Source of the DNA: Dehalococcoidia bacterium | GTDB taxonomy: Bacteria; Chloroflexota; Dehalococcoidia; JAENJB01 | DNA length: 7,716 bases | NCBI GenBank assembly: GCA_030690705.1 | Contig: JAUYGE010000069.1 | Coordinates: 1-7,716, forward strand | Direction: 5' to 3' | In this document: positions 1 to 5,967 of the stretch, piece after piece | Layout of the letters: each line of letters begins with the position of its first letter | Numbering within the stretch: the first letter of the stretch is position 1 | Notes under the pieces: generated by a model | The model's input: the letters and a program-made list of their open reading frames with translations, nothing else | What the model was told of the DNA's origin: nothing | Databases searched by the model: none | Made by a program: the position numbers and the translations under genes

Positions 1-25
1 AAATGTCTGCTGGTCTTTTCTGATT

Positions 26-34
26 GGAGAGGAG
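26..34 (+). promoter_or_regulatory. Ribosome binding site deciding the GreA-like start
   Basis: GGAGAGGAG ends 7 nt before GTG at 42. This supports GTG 42 as the start. The in-frame TTG at 24 would lie just upstream of, and overlap, this ribosome binding site. Confidence 0.6.
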
Positions 35-41
35 AACACTA

Positions 42-869
42 GTGGCCCCGAAAAAGTCATCATCAAATGGCGGACCGAGCAGCCTCGGCGAAGCGGCCAC
101 CAGATATATCTCTCAGCTAGCTCCTGAGGAAAGGGAAGCCAGACAGCAAGAGGTCTATCGCTTCGTGAAATGGTTCGCCTTTCAGAAGAGCCTGGATGAG
201 ATTCCGGTCCAGGAGATAGCGCACTACGCTCAGAAGGAGGCTATTGCTGGAGGGGACTATCAGTTCCGGCTGAAACCGGTAAGAGATTTTCTAACCTATG
301 CCAGAAAGGAAAAGCTGTGCTCCTCCGGTCTGGCGGTCCATCTCAAGACGAGCATGGAGAACTCCCGGTCCAGGAAGTCGACGGTCAAGCGAGGCGGGCA
401 GCAGCAGTTGGTGCACATGACCGCTGAGGACTTTGATGCTCTGCAGCAGCAACTGGCGCGGTTGAAAGAGGAGAGACCGCGCGTGGCTGAGGAACTGCGT
501 CGCGCCGCCGCGGACAAGGACTTCCGGGAGAACGCTCCTCTGGATGCCGCCCGTGAGCGCCAGGGACACATCGAAGCGAAGATTCGAGAGCTGGAAGCCA
601 CTCTGGCGGGGGCGATGATAGTCGGAGGCTCCCGGACGGAGCTATGCAAGGCCGATATCGGCGATACCGTCACCGTGCACGATCTGGCCTCCCAGGAGCA
701 TATCAGCTACACGCTGGTCGGTCTCACCCAGGTGGACCCGGCCAGAGGCAAAATCTCTCATCTGTCTCCCACCGGCAAGGCCCTGGTGGGACATGTTGAG
801 GGGGAGACGGTGGAAGTGGTGGCTCCCATAGGTGTGCTGCGCTACCGCATCGAGAAGATACAGCGATGA
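42..869 (+). CDS. greA: GreA/GreB-family transcription elongation factor with N-terminal core-binding-like helical domain
   Basis: Gre factors enter the RNA polymerase secondary channel and stimulate cleavage of backtracked RNA. From GTG at 42 the product is 275 aa. Residues 123-190 form the Gre coiled coil, whose tip reads DFRENAPLDAARERQG; D160 and E163 match the two acidic tip residues of E. coli GreA (D41, E44) that position the catalytic metal. Residues 198-275 match the C-terminal FKBP-like domain (DIGDTVTV, then SPTGKALVG, then IGVLRYRIEKI). Ordinary GreA is about 158 aa; the extra N-terminus (about 15-92) is helical and resembles the SAM-like core-binding domain of tyrosine recombinases (RQQEVYRFVKWFA, then KPVRDFLTYARKE). 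A basic Ser/Arg/Lys linker joins the two parts. No recombinase catalytic domain is present. GTG 42 is preferred over TTG 24 because a strong Shine-Dalgarno lies 7 nt before it. A TGA at 21-23 may end an upstream gene. The Gre assignment is firm; the N-domain assignment is inference. Confidence 0.88.
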   Translation: MAPKKSSSNGGPSSLGEAATRYISQLAPEEREARQQEVYRFVKWFAFQKSLDEIPVQEIAHYAQKEAIAGGDYQFRLKPVRDFLTYARKEKLCSSGLAVHLKTSMENSRSRKSTVKRGGQQQLVHMTAEDFDALQQQLARLKEERPRVAEELRRAAADKDFRENAPLDAARERQGHIEAKIRELEATLAGAMIVGGSRTELCKADIGDTVTVHDLASQEHISYTLVGLTQVDPARGKISHLSPTGKALVGHVEGETVEVVAPIGVLRYRIEKIQR

Positions 870-921
870 TGATTAGATGTGCTTGACTCCCACGTCTGCC
901 ATTCCCGCGCAGGCGTCCCGA

Positions 922-978
922 TGTCCCGATTCGTCCCACTCATACGGGATGCCGCATGAAATCGGCAAAATCGGGACA
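922..978. repeat. Nested inverted repeats between greA and tRNA-Pro
   Basis: A perfect 10-bp inverted repeat (TGTCCCGATT at 922-931, AATCGGGACA at 969-978) encloses two shorter ones: TCCC/GGGA at 934-937 and 946-949, and TGCCG/CGGCA at 950-954 and 963-967. Folded together they would make a three-way junction. The octamer GTCCCGAT also occurs twice in tandem at 915-930. There is no T-run, so this is not a classical intrinsic terminator. It lies downstream of both the forward greA-like gene and the reverse tRNA gene. It may be part of a dispersed palindromic repeat; its function is unknown. Confidence 0.5.
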
Positions 979-993
979 GGGGAGGAAAGTGAT

Positions 994-1021
994 GAGATTG
1001 CTTCGCTACGCTCGCAATGAC
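994..1021. repeat. Short dispersed-repeat-like motif (GTCATTGCGAG...GCAATCTC type)
   Basis: Read on the reverse strand this begins GTCATTGCGAG and ends GCAATCTC, with ATTGC/GCAAT inverted ends at 997-1001 and 1014-1018. From memory, this word pattern recurs as a noncoding dispersed repeat in many environmental bacterial genomes. Only one copy is visible here, so the repeat status rests on recognition and not on a count in this window. Confidence 0.45.
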
Positions 1022-1038
1022 GGGGGGCTGGAAATGGT

Positions 1039-1115
1039 TGGTCGGGTTGAGAGGATTTGAACCTCCAGCCACCTGAACCCCATTCAGGTGCGCTACCAGG
1101 CTGCGCTACACCCCG
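1039..1115 (-). tRNA. tRNA-Pro (anticodon GGG)
   Basis: A complete 77-nt cloverleaf with encoded CCA. The D stem is GCGC/GCGC, the anticodon stem CCTGA/TCAGG, the loop ATGGGGT with anticodon GGG at 1081-1079, and the T arm GGAGG-TTCAAAT-CCTCT (one G-U pair). Proline identity is supported by the C1-G72 first pair, A73, G35/G36 and G37. The A32-U38 combination is also known for bacterial tRNA-Pro(GGG). The acceptor stem CGGGGTG/CAACCCG has one flaw, a G5-A68 mismatch where most proline tRNAs have G-C. It reads CCC and CCU codons. It stands alone, divergent from the parvulin gene. Confidence 0.95.
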
Positions 1116-1133
1116 AACCTTTTCTACGCTGGT

Positions 1134-1162
1134 ATCCTATCATAATTGCAGGGCCAAGACAA
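1134..1162 (-). promoter_or_regulatory. Putative sigma-70-type promoter of tRNA-Pro
   Basis: On the reverse strand TTGTCT (1162-1157) and TAGGAT (1139-1134) are separated by exactly 17 bp, each matching 4 of 6 consensus bases. A start near 1127 would precede the mature tRNA 5' end at 1115 by roughly a dozen bases. The -35 hexamer lies just upstream of the parvulin start, so the two divergent transcription units share this short region. Prediction from sequence only. Confidence 0.4.
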
Positions 1163-1172
1163 AGAGAGAGAT

Positions 1173-2405
1173 GTGAAACAGAAACGTATTCCTGTAGCTC
1201 CTAAGATACAACCCCGGCAGAGGGTGCCTTCGTGGCAGCGCCAGAAGAAGATACAGCGCTGGATACTCATCGCAGGCATTGCGGTCATTGCCGTCATCGT
1301 CGGCATAGTCTCCTTCGGCTTCTACAGCACTCAACTTCGGCCCAGCCTGCAGCCGGCGGCGAAAGTGGACGGCAAGACCTTCGACATGGGCTACCTGATG
1401 GACATGATTGACTATACCGGGTTGGGGAGCAACCCGACCATAGCTCGCGGCATGACCGACCGGCTGGTGGAACTCATCTGGGACAACGAGGTCTTGCTCA
1501 AGGGGGGCAAGGAATTCGGCGTGTCCGTCACCGACGAAGAGGTCTCCAGGCTGCTCAAGGATCGCAATCTGTCCGGCAGCCGGGCCGCCAGAAACATGGC
1601 GAGGGCGGAGCTCTTGTCCGGCAAGATTTTCGAGCAGCAATTCAAGCCGAAGGCTCCGGCCTCGGCTCCTCAGATAAGGGCCCAGGCGATGCTCCTGGCC
1701 AGCCGGGATAAAGCCCAGGAGGCCGGGAAGAGGCTCGATGCCGGGGAGCTCTTCGCTGACATAGCGAAGAGCCTCACCGAGGTTACTCAACTCAAGGAAA
1801 ATGGTGGTGAAGTGGATTGGGTGCCGCAGGGTGTCATTACCGAGGTCTTCGACCAGGTGGCCTTCGGGCTGAAGCCGGGAGAGATGAGCCAGCTTGTCCT
1901 GGACGAGAAGGCTGTCAAGCCGGGCGGGTACTGGATAATCAGGGTGACGGAGAAGGACGAGGTTGGGGTGCGGGTCGAGAGGATACTGCTGGGCAGCAAG
2001 GAAAAGGCCCAGAAGGTCAAGGAGCAGATTGAAGCCGGGGCCGGCTTCGCCGCTCTCGCCAGGGAGCTGTCGCAGGACTTCGACACGAAAGACAAGGGTG
2101 GCGACCCGGGCAAGAAGGCGAGTTCGACGCTGTCCCCGAAGCTGGCTGAAGCAGCCCTGGGCCTGGAGCTGAACAAGGTGAGCGAGCCCATCTTCGACGA
2201 CAGCGTGTCTACCGAGGGCGCCTACTGGATTATTAAGCTCGTGGAAGGCCCCGTCGAGAAGGAAGTGAGCGACCAGAACAAGGACCTTGTCGCCAGAAAT
2301 CTGTTCATCAAGTGGTTCATGTCGATGAGGGAGAAGAGTAAGTTAGAGAACCTGCTTGACGACGCCAAGAAAGACTGGGTCGTCGCGAAGTTGTCTTCCA
2401 GGTAG
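1173..2405 (+). CDS. Membrane-anchored SurA/PrsA-like protein with two degenerate parvulin (PpiC) domains
   Basis: Likely an extracytoplasmic folding factor. From GTG 1173 it is 410 aa; TTG 1146 would give 419 but has no ribosome binding site, whereas a purine-rich GAGAG stretch precedes GTG 1173. A basic N-terminus is followed by one hydrophobic segment (about residues 30-52, WILIAGIAVIAVIVGIVSFG) and no lipobox cysteine, so it is a signal anchor and not a PrsA-type lipoprotein. Next comes a SurA_N-like helical region (about 62-160), a first parvulin domain (about 166-259) and a second (about 264-358, with FAALARELSQD, KGGDPG and the ending YWIIKL), then a helical tail. In both domains the first signature histidine (HIL motif) is replaced (AMLL, RILL) and the later GYHII-type histidine is tryptophan (YWII). 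Prolyl isomerase activity is therefore doubtful, and a chaperone role is the safer inference. It precedes hom but is separated from it by a repeat. Confidence 0.82.
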   Translation: MKQKRIPVAPKIQPRQRVPSWQRQKKIQRWILIAGIAVIAVIVGIVSFGFYSTQLRPSLQPAAKVDGKTFDMGYLMDMIDYTGLGSNPTIARGMTDRLVELIWDNEVLLKGGKEFGVSVTDEEVSRLLKDRNLSGSRAARNMARAELLSGKIFEQQFKPKAPASAPQIRAQAMLLASRDKAQEAGKRLDAGELFADIAKSLTEVTQLKENGGEVDWVPQGVITEVFDQVAFGLKPGEMSQLVLDEKAVKPGGYWIIRVTEKDEVGVRVERILLGSKEKAQKVKEQIEAGAGFAALARELSQDFDTKDKGGDPGKKASSTLSPKLAEAALGLELNKVSEPIFDDSVSTEGAYWIIKLVEGPVEKEVSDQNKDLVARNLFIKWFMSMREKSKLENLLDDAKKDWVVAKLSSR

Positions 2406-2441
2406 GGCGACTAGCAGGATAAGATGAAAAGGAGCCGTGTC

Positions 2442-2545
2442 TGTCATTCTGAGTTCGCGAAGCAGAACGAAGAATCCGCCCCAGTTGTGGGGTTGGGGGT
2501 GGATCCTTCGGCCTCCCGACACATCGGGATGGCCTCAGGATGACA
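2442..2545. repeat. 104-bp palindromic repeat element (REP/MITE-like) upstream of hom
   Basis: The ends TGTCATTCTGAG (2442-2453) and CTCAGGATGACA (2534-2545) are inverted repeats matching at 11 of 12 positions. An inner pair CGAAGAATCC (2468-2477) and GGATCCTTCG (2501-2510) matches at 9 of 10. Inside the right arm is a perfect hairpin TCCCGA-CACA-TCGGGA (2514-2529), extended by GGCC/GGCC (2510-2513, 2531-2534) around a single bulged T. There is no ORF, so any mobility would have to be supplied from elsewhere. From memory the TGTCATTCTGAG...CGAAGAATC pattern is a common dispersed noncoding repeat in environmental genomes. It occupies most of the parvulin-hom gap and ends 10 nt before the hom ATG. 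No T-run suggests an intrinsic terminator. Confidence 0.7.
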
Positions 2546-2555
2546 TTCTCGTAAC

Positions 2556-3848
2556 ATGAAGAAAGGTATCGGCATAGGACTGCTGGGACTGGGGGTGGTG
2601 GGCAGCGGTGTGGCCCAGGTCCTTCTTCAGAAGGCGGACTTCCTGGAGAGACAGGCAGGGAGTCCCCTTTCGCTGAAGAGGGTGCTGGTCCGCCATCCGG
2701 GCAAGAGGCGCTCGCTTAAGCTCGCGCCCGCGTTGCTCACTACGAGGGCTGAGGACATCCTGCAAGACCCGGCGGTGGACATTGTGGTCGAGGTAATCGG
2801 CGGCGAGAGTCCGGCCCGGGAGTATATCAGGGAAGCGCTGCAGCGGGGCAAGAGCGTGGTCACGGCGAATAAAGAGGTGATGGCCAAGTACGGGCCCGAG
2901 CTGCTGGCCCTGGCCGGAGAGAAGGGAGTGTTCCTCCGTTTCGAGGCCAGCGTCGGCGGCGGCATTCCGCTGATAGCCCCCTTTCAGCGGGATATCCGGG
3001 CCAACGATATTCGGGTCATCCATGCCATTATCAACGGGACGTGCAATTACATTCTCACCCGCATGGCGCGGGAGGGGGCCGAGTTCGCCGAAGCTCTCAA
3101 GAGCGCCCAGGAGTTGGGTTATGCTGAAGCTGACCCTACCAATGACATCGAAGGCATAGACGCCAGCTACAAGCTGGCCATCCTCGCCTCGCTGGCCTTC
3201 CAGATGGTGGTTCGCCCGGAGGATGTCTATCGTGAGGGAATCTCGCGGCTGGCGCTGCGTGACTTCAAGTTCGCGCGGGAGATGGGCTATGCCATCAGGC
3301 TGCTGGCCATAGCCAAGCGAGACGGCGACTCCGTCGAGGTCCGGGTCCACCCGGTGCTCCTGCCCGAGGACTATCTGCTGGCCAAGGTGGACGGGGTATT
3401 CAACGCCGTCCAGGTGGAGGGCGACCTGTGCGGGAAGCTCCTCTTCTACGGACAGGGAGCGGGCGCCCTGCCGACCTCCAGCGCTGTGGTGGCCGATATC
3501 CTGGCCATCGCGCAGAAGCTCCGCTGCGCGGCTCCCGATAGCTCTCGGGTGTCGTTCGACCAGCAGTTCCGCATCAAGCCCATGGCCGAGATAAGGCTGC
3601 GCTACTATCTCCGGATGAATGTCGCCGACCGGCCGGGGGTGCTCGCTCAAATATCCCGCGTCCTGGGGGACAACCTCATCAGCATCTCGTCCGTGATTCA
3701 GAAGGAATCGGATCCTACCGCGCAGACGACCGAGCTGGTGATTATGACGCATCCCGCCCTGGAGAGAGATATGCAGAAGGCGCTGGCCGAGATGGAGCGC
3801 CTGACCGTGGTCAAGGAAGTCAGCAATTTTCTTAGAGTGGAAGTATAG
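2556..3848 (+). CDS. hom: Homoserine dehydrogenase with C-terminal ACT domain
   Basis: Reduces L-aspartate 4-semialdehyde to L-homoserine with NAD(P)H, at the threonine/methionine branch of the aspartate pathway; cytosolic. The 430 aa product has the usual length of the monofunctional ACT-containing form. Residues 4-20 are the Rossmann nucleotide loop (GLLGLGVVGSGVA); then VVTANKE (101-107), ASVGGGIPLI (131-140), NGTCNYILTRM (160-170) and the catalytic stretch from GYAEADP (188-194) through DIEG (197-200) to D202 and K206, matching the yeast Asp219/Lys223 pair. Residues 350-430 form an ACT domain (YLRMNVADRPGVLAQISRVL), which in this family commonly mediates threonine feedback inhibition. The ATG at 2556 has only a weak, distant Shine-Dalgarno, so initiation may depend on the repeat-derived leader. 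thrC begins on the base after its stop. Confidence 0.96.
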   Translation: MKKGIGIGLLGLGVVGSGVAQVLLQKADFLERQAGSPLSLKRVLVRHPGKRRSLKLAPALLTTRAEDILQDPAVDIVVEVIGGESPAREYIREALQRGKSVVTANKEVMAKYGPELLALAGEKGVFLRFEASVGGGIPLIAPFQRDIRANDIRVIHAIINGTCNYILTRMAREGAEFAEALKSAQELGYAEADPTNDIEGIDASYKLAILASLAFQMVVRPEDVYREGISRLALRDFKFAREMGYAIRLLAIAKRDGDSVEVRVHPVLLPEDYLLAKVDGVFNAVQVEGDLCGKLLFYGQGAGALPTSSAVVADILAIAQKLRCAAPDSSRVSFDQQFRIKPMAEIRLRYYLRMNVADRPGVLAQISRVLGDNLISISSVIQKESDPTAQTTELVIMTHPALERDMQKALAEMERLTVVKEVSNFLRVEV

Positions 3849-4919
3849 ATGAAAGACGGCGTCTTAGCCCGCTACCGGGAGTTACTGCCGCTAACCGCGG
3901 CCACGCCTCAGGTCAATCTGGGTGAAGGGGATACCCCTCTGGTCAGGTCCCGCTACGTGGAGAAAGAGGTGGGCTGCGGGGAGCTGTACTTTAAGCTGGA
4001 GGGCTGCAATCCCACCGGCTCTTTCAAGGACCGGGGCATGGTGCTGGCGGTGGCCAAGGCTATGGAGGCTGGCAGCCGCAGCCTGATATGCGCCTCCACC
4101 GGCAACACCAGCGCCTCGGCGGCTGCCTACGGCGCCCGCTGCGGGCTGGATGTGGCAGTGATCATCCCGGGGGGGAAGATATCGGTGGGCAAGCTGGTGC
4201 AGGCCATTGTCTATGGCTCCAGGATAATAGCCCTGGCTGGCAATTTCGACCAGGCTCTTAGCCTGGTGCGCCAGCTGACCGAGAAATACCCGGTCACGCT
4301 GGTGAACTCCATAAACCCCTACCGTCTGGAGGGGCAGAAGACCGCCGCCTTCGAGGTGGTGGATGTCCTGGGGGATGCCCCGGACTATCTCTTCATTCCG
4401 GTGGGCAACGCCGGCAACATCACGGCCTACTGGAAGGGCTTCAAGGAGTATTACAAACTGGGGAAGTCGAAGCGGCTGCCGAAGATGATGGGGTTCGAGG
4501 CGGAGGGCGCCGCCGCCATCGTGCGCGGTCGTATTATAGATGAGCCCGACACTGTTGCCTCGGCCATACGCATCGGCAATCCGGCTAACTGGAAGCTCGC
4601 CGAGGCGGCGCGGGACGAGTCCAAAGGCACGATTGATTTTGTGACTGACGAAGAGATACTGGCGGCCTACCGGACGCTGGCGAGCAAGGAGGGCGTCTTC
4701 GGCGAGCCGGCCTCGGGGGCGTCGGTAGCCGGTCTGATAAAGCTGCGCCGTAAGGGGATGGACTTCTCACAGCGCCGGGTGGTCTGCGTGATAACCGGCT
4801 CCGGCTTGAAAGACCCCGATGTGGCATTGAAAGCGGCGCCGCCCCTCACCGAGCTGCCGGTGGACCTGAAGGCCGTGGAGAATGCCCGTGGCTGGGGTGC
4901 AGAGGACCCGTTTCCGTGA
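3849..4919 (+). CDS. thrC: Threonine synthase (PLP-dependent)
   Basis: Converts O-phospho-L-homoserine to L-threonine and phosphate, the last step of threonine synthesis; cytosolic. The 356 aa product is a fold-type II PLP enzyme of the shorter threonine synthase class. PTGSFKDRG places the Schiff-base lysine at K60, STGNTSAS (83-90) is the cofactor-binding asparagine loop, and the glycine-rich GNAGN (187-191) holds the PLP phosphate. GEGDTPL (26-31 region) is the usual N-terminal threonine synthase motif. ATG 3849 directly follows the hom TAG, with GGAAG at 3839-3843 as ribosome binding site inside hom, so translational coupling is likely. Threonine dehydratase is a relative, but hom adjacency and the motifs favour ThrC. 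No homoserine kinase gene (thrB) lies in the window, so the substrate must come from an enzyme encoded elsewhere. Confidence 0.95.
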   Translation: MKDGVLARYRELLPLTAATPQVNLGEGDTPLVRSRYVEKEVGCGELYFKLEGCNPTGSFKDRGMVLAVAKAMEAGSRSLICASTGNTSASAAAYGARCGLDVAVIIPGGKISVGKLVQAIVYGSRIIALAGNFDQALSLVRQLTEKYPVTLVNSINPYRLEGQKTAAFEVVDVLGDAPDYLFIPVGNAGNITAYWKGFKEYYKLGKSKRLPKMMGFEAEGAAAIVRGRIIDEPDTVASAIRIGNPANWKLAEAARDESKGTIDFVTDEEILAAYRTLASKEGVFGEPASGASVAGLIKLRRKGMDFSQRRVVCVITGSGLKDPDVALKAAPPLTELPVDLKAVENARGWGAEDPFP

Positions 4920-4926
4920 GAAGAGA

Positions 4927-5490
4927 ATGGACGCCAAGCGAATAGAGAAAGCCGTGCTCTCCATTCTGGAGGCCATTGGCGAGGACCCGAAGAGAGAGGG
5001 CCTGGCCGGCACCCCCGGCCGCGTCGCCGAGATGTACGGCGAGCTTTTCTCGGGCATGGACCAGGACCCCGAGGAGGACCTGTCGGTCGGCTTCGAGGAA
5101 GGGCACCGCGAGATGGTTATCCTGAGGGGCATACCCTTCTACTCCATGTGCGAGCACCATCTTCTGCCGTTCTTCGGCGTTGCCCATGTGGGCTATATTC
5201 CCAATACCAACGGGCGGGTGGTGGGTGCCAGCAAGCTGGCGAGGGTGGTGGAGATTTTCGCCAAGCGGCTTCAGATCCAGGAGCGGATGACCTCTCAGAT
5301 TGCCGAGGCAATCATGAAGGCGCTGAAAGCGGATGGCGTGGCGGTGGTGATTGAGGCGGAGCACCTGTGCATGACCATGCGGGGGATCAAGAAGCCGGGA
5401 AGCAACGTCATCACCTCGGCTACGCGTGGGATCTTCCGCACGCGGGCGGCCACCAGGGCCGAGTTCTTATCTTTGGTGCAGGGGAAGTAA
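4927..5490 (+). CDS. folE: GTP cyclohydrolase I
   Basis: Converts GTP to 7,8-dihydroneopterin triphosphate, the first committed step of tetrahydrofolate and pterin synthesis; family members form toroidal decamers in the cytosol. From ATG 4927 the product is 187 aa, normal for bacterial Fol[10 protein letters not shown] (29-37) is typical of the N-terminal region. [10 protein letters not shown] carries zinc ligands C75 and H78, and HLCMTMRG carries C148, matching E. coli C110, H113 and C181. [18 protein letters not shown] and the ending around [10 protein letters not shown] are also characteristic. ATG 4927 is chosen over in-frame ATG 4882 because GAGAAGAG at 4918-4925 precedes it and the upstream 15 residues are not FolE-like; the gene then begins 7 nt after the thrC stop. 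It is probably co-transcribed with hom and thrC. Confidence 0.96.
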   Translation: MDAKRIEKAVLSILEAIGEDPKREGLAGTPGRVAEMYGELFSGMDQDPEEDLSVGFEEGHREMVILRGIPFYSMCEHHLLPFFGVAHVGYIPNTNGRVVGASKLARVVEIFAKRLQIQERMTSQIAEAIMKALKADGVAVVIEAEHLCMTMRGIKKPGSNVITSATRGIFRTRAATRAEFLSLVQGK

Positions 5491-5520
5491 GGGTAAAGAA
5501 AACTTCTGTAAGGTATAAAC

Positions 5521-5904
5521 ATGGAAAAGAAGGCTAATATTATGTTGGTGGATGACGAGAAATATTTATCATAGTTCGTCAATATAACGCTTGAGTTGGA
5601 AGGATATGCTGTCACTGTGGCTAATGATGGTACCTCAGCTCTGGCCCAGCTAGTGGAGCATAAGCCTGACCTGATCCTCCTGGACATCAGGATGCCGGGC
5701 ATGGATGGCTACCAGGTGCTAGAGCACATAAGGAAGCTGTCTGACGTTCCTGTGATTATGCTCACCAGAGTGCATGAACCAACTGCGGTAGAGAAGAGTC
5801 TAGGTCTTGGAGCTGACGATTTTGTGGAGAAACCGTTTCTGACCGCAGTGCTTGCGGCTCGTATTCAGGCGAAGTTAAGACGTGCAAAGCCACGAACTTC
5901 ATAG
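5521..5904 (+). pseudogene. CheY/OmpR-type receiver domain gene interrupted by in-frame TAG
   Basis: Read from ATG 5521 (TAAGG at 5509-5513, 7 nt upstream), the frame gives a 127-residue receiver domain whose codon 18 is TAG (5572-5574). Before the stop is IMLVDDEKYLS with the acidic pair D11/D12. After it the frame runs intact for 109 codons: ELEGYAVTVANDG, LILLDIRMPGMDGY with phospho-acceptor D55, the switch threonine T82 (VIMLT) and K104 (FVEKPF). The last helix, LAARIQAKLRRA, resembles OmpR/PhoB-family receivers, but the protein ends at residue 127 with no winged-helix output domain. Restart at TTG 5596 would omit strand 1 and the metal-binding acidic pair, so no normal receiver would form. 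A recent nonsense mutation, a sequencing error or TAG readthrough are the options. The stretch looks AT-richer than the operon upstream. Confidence 0.8.
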
Positions 5905-5967
5905 CACATGTGAAATAATCTACCTGTAGAAGGCAAGCAAGTGGCATTGCGGCAACCAGCAAGGTGT

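Noticed and set aside
42..320. Integrase or tyrosine recombinase fragment as a mobile element signal
   Set aside because: Only a core-binding-like fold is seen, in frame with an intact Gre module. There is no catalytic R-H-R-Y domain and no attachment-site evidence.
922..978. Intrinsic terminator for greA or tRNA-Pro
   Set aside because: The main stem has a 37-nt interior and no T-run follows on either strand.
1140..1790. Reverse-strand ORF of 216 codons antisense to the parvulin gene
   Set aside because: It is an antisense shadow of a convincing gene, with no motif and no fitting ribosome binding site seen.
2535..3752. Long reverse-strand ORF (405 codons) antisense to hom
   Set aside because: It lies almost wholly opposite a clear homoserine dehydrogenase, is rich in Arg, His, Gly and Leu as expected for an antisense reading of high-GC code, and shows no family motif.
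4882..4926. Upstream ATG extending FolE by 15 residues into thrC
   Set aside because: The extension is not FolE-like, and a ribosome binding site fits ATG 4927 better.
4846..5364. Reverse-strand ORF of 172 codons opposite thrC/folE
   Set aside because: It is antisense to conserved FolE and ThrC code, and its composition is typical of shadow frames.
5572..5574. TAG read as pyrrolysine
   Set aside because: The position is an ordinary helix 1 residue in receivers, and no pyl gene or suppressor tRNA is seen in the window. Nonsense mutation or base error is simpler.
5905..5967. Bidirectional terminator between the convergent receiver genes
   Set aside because: Only very short possible stems and an isolated CACATGTG palindrome are present. 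There is no stable hairpin followed by a T-run.
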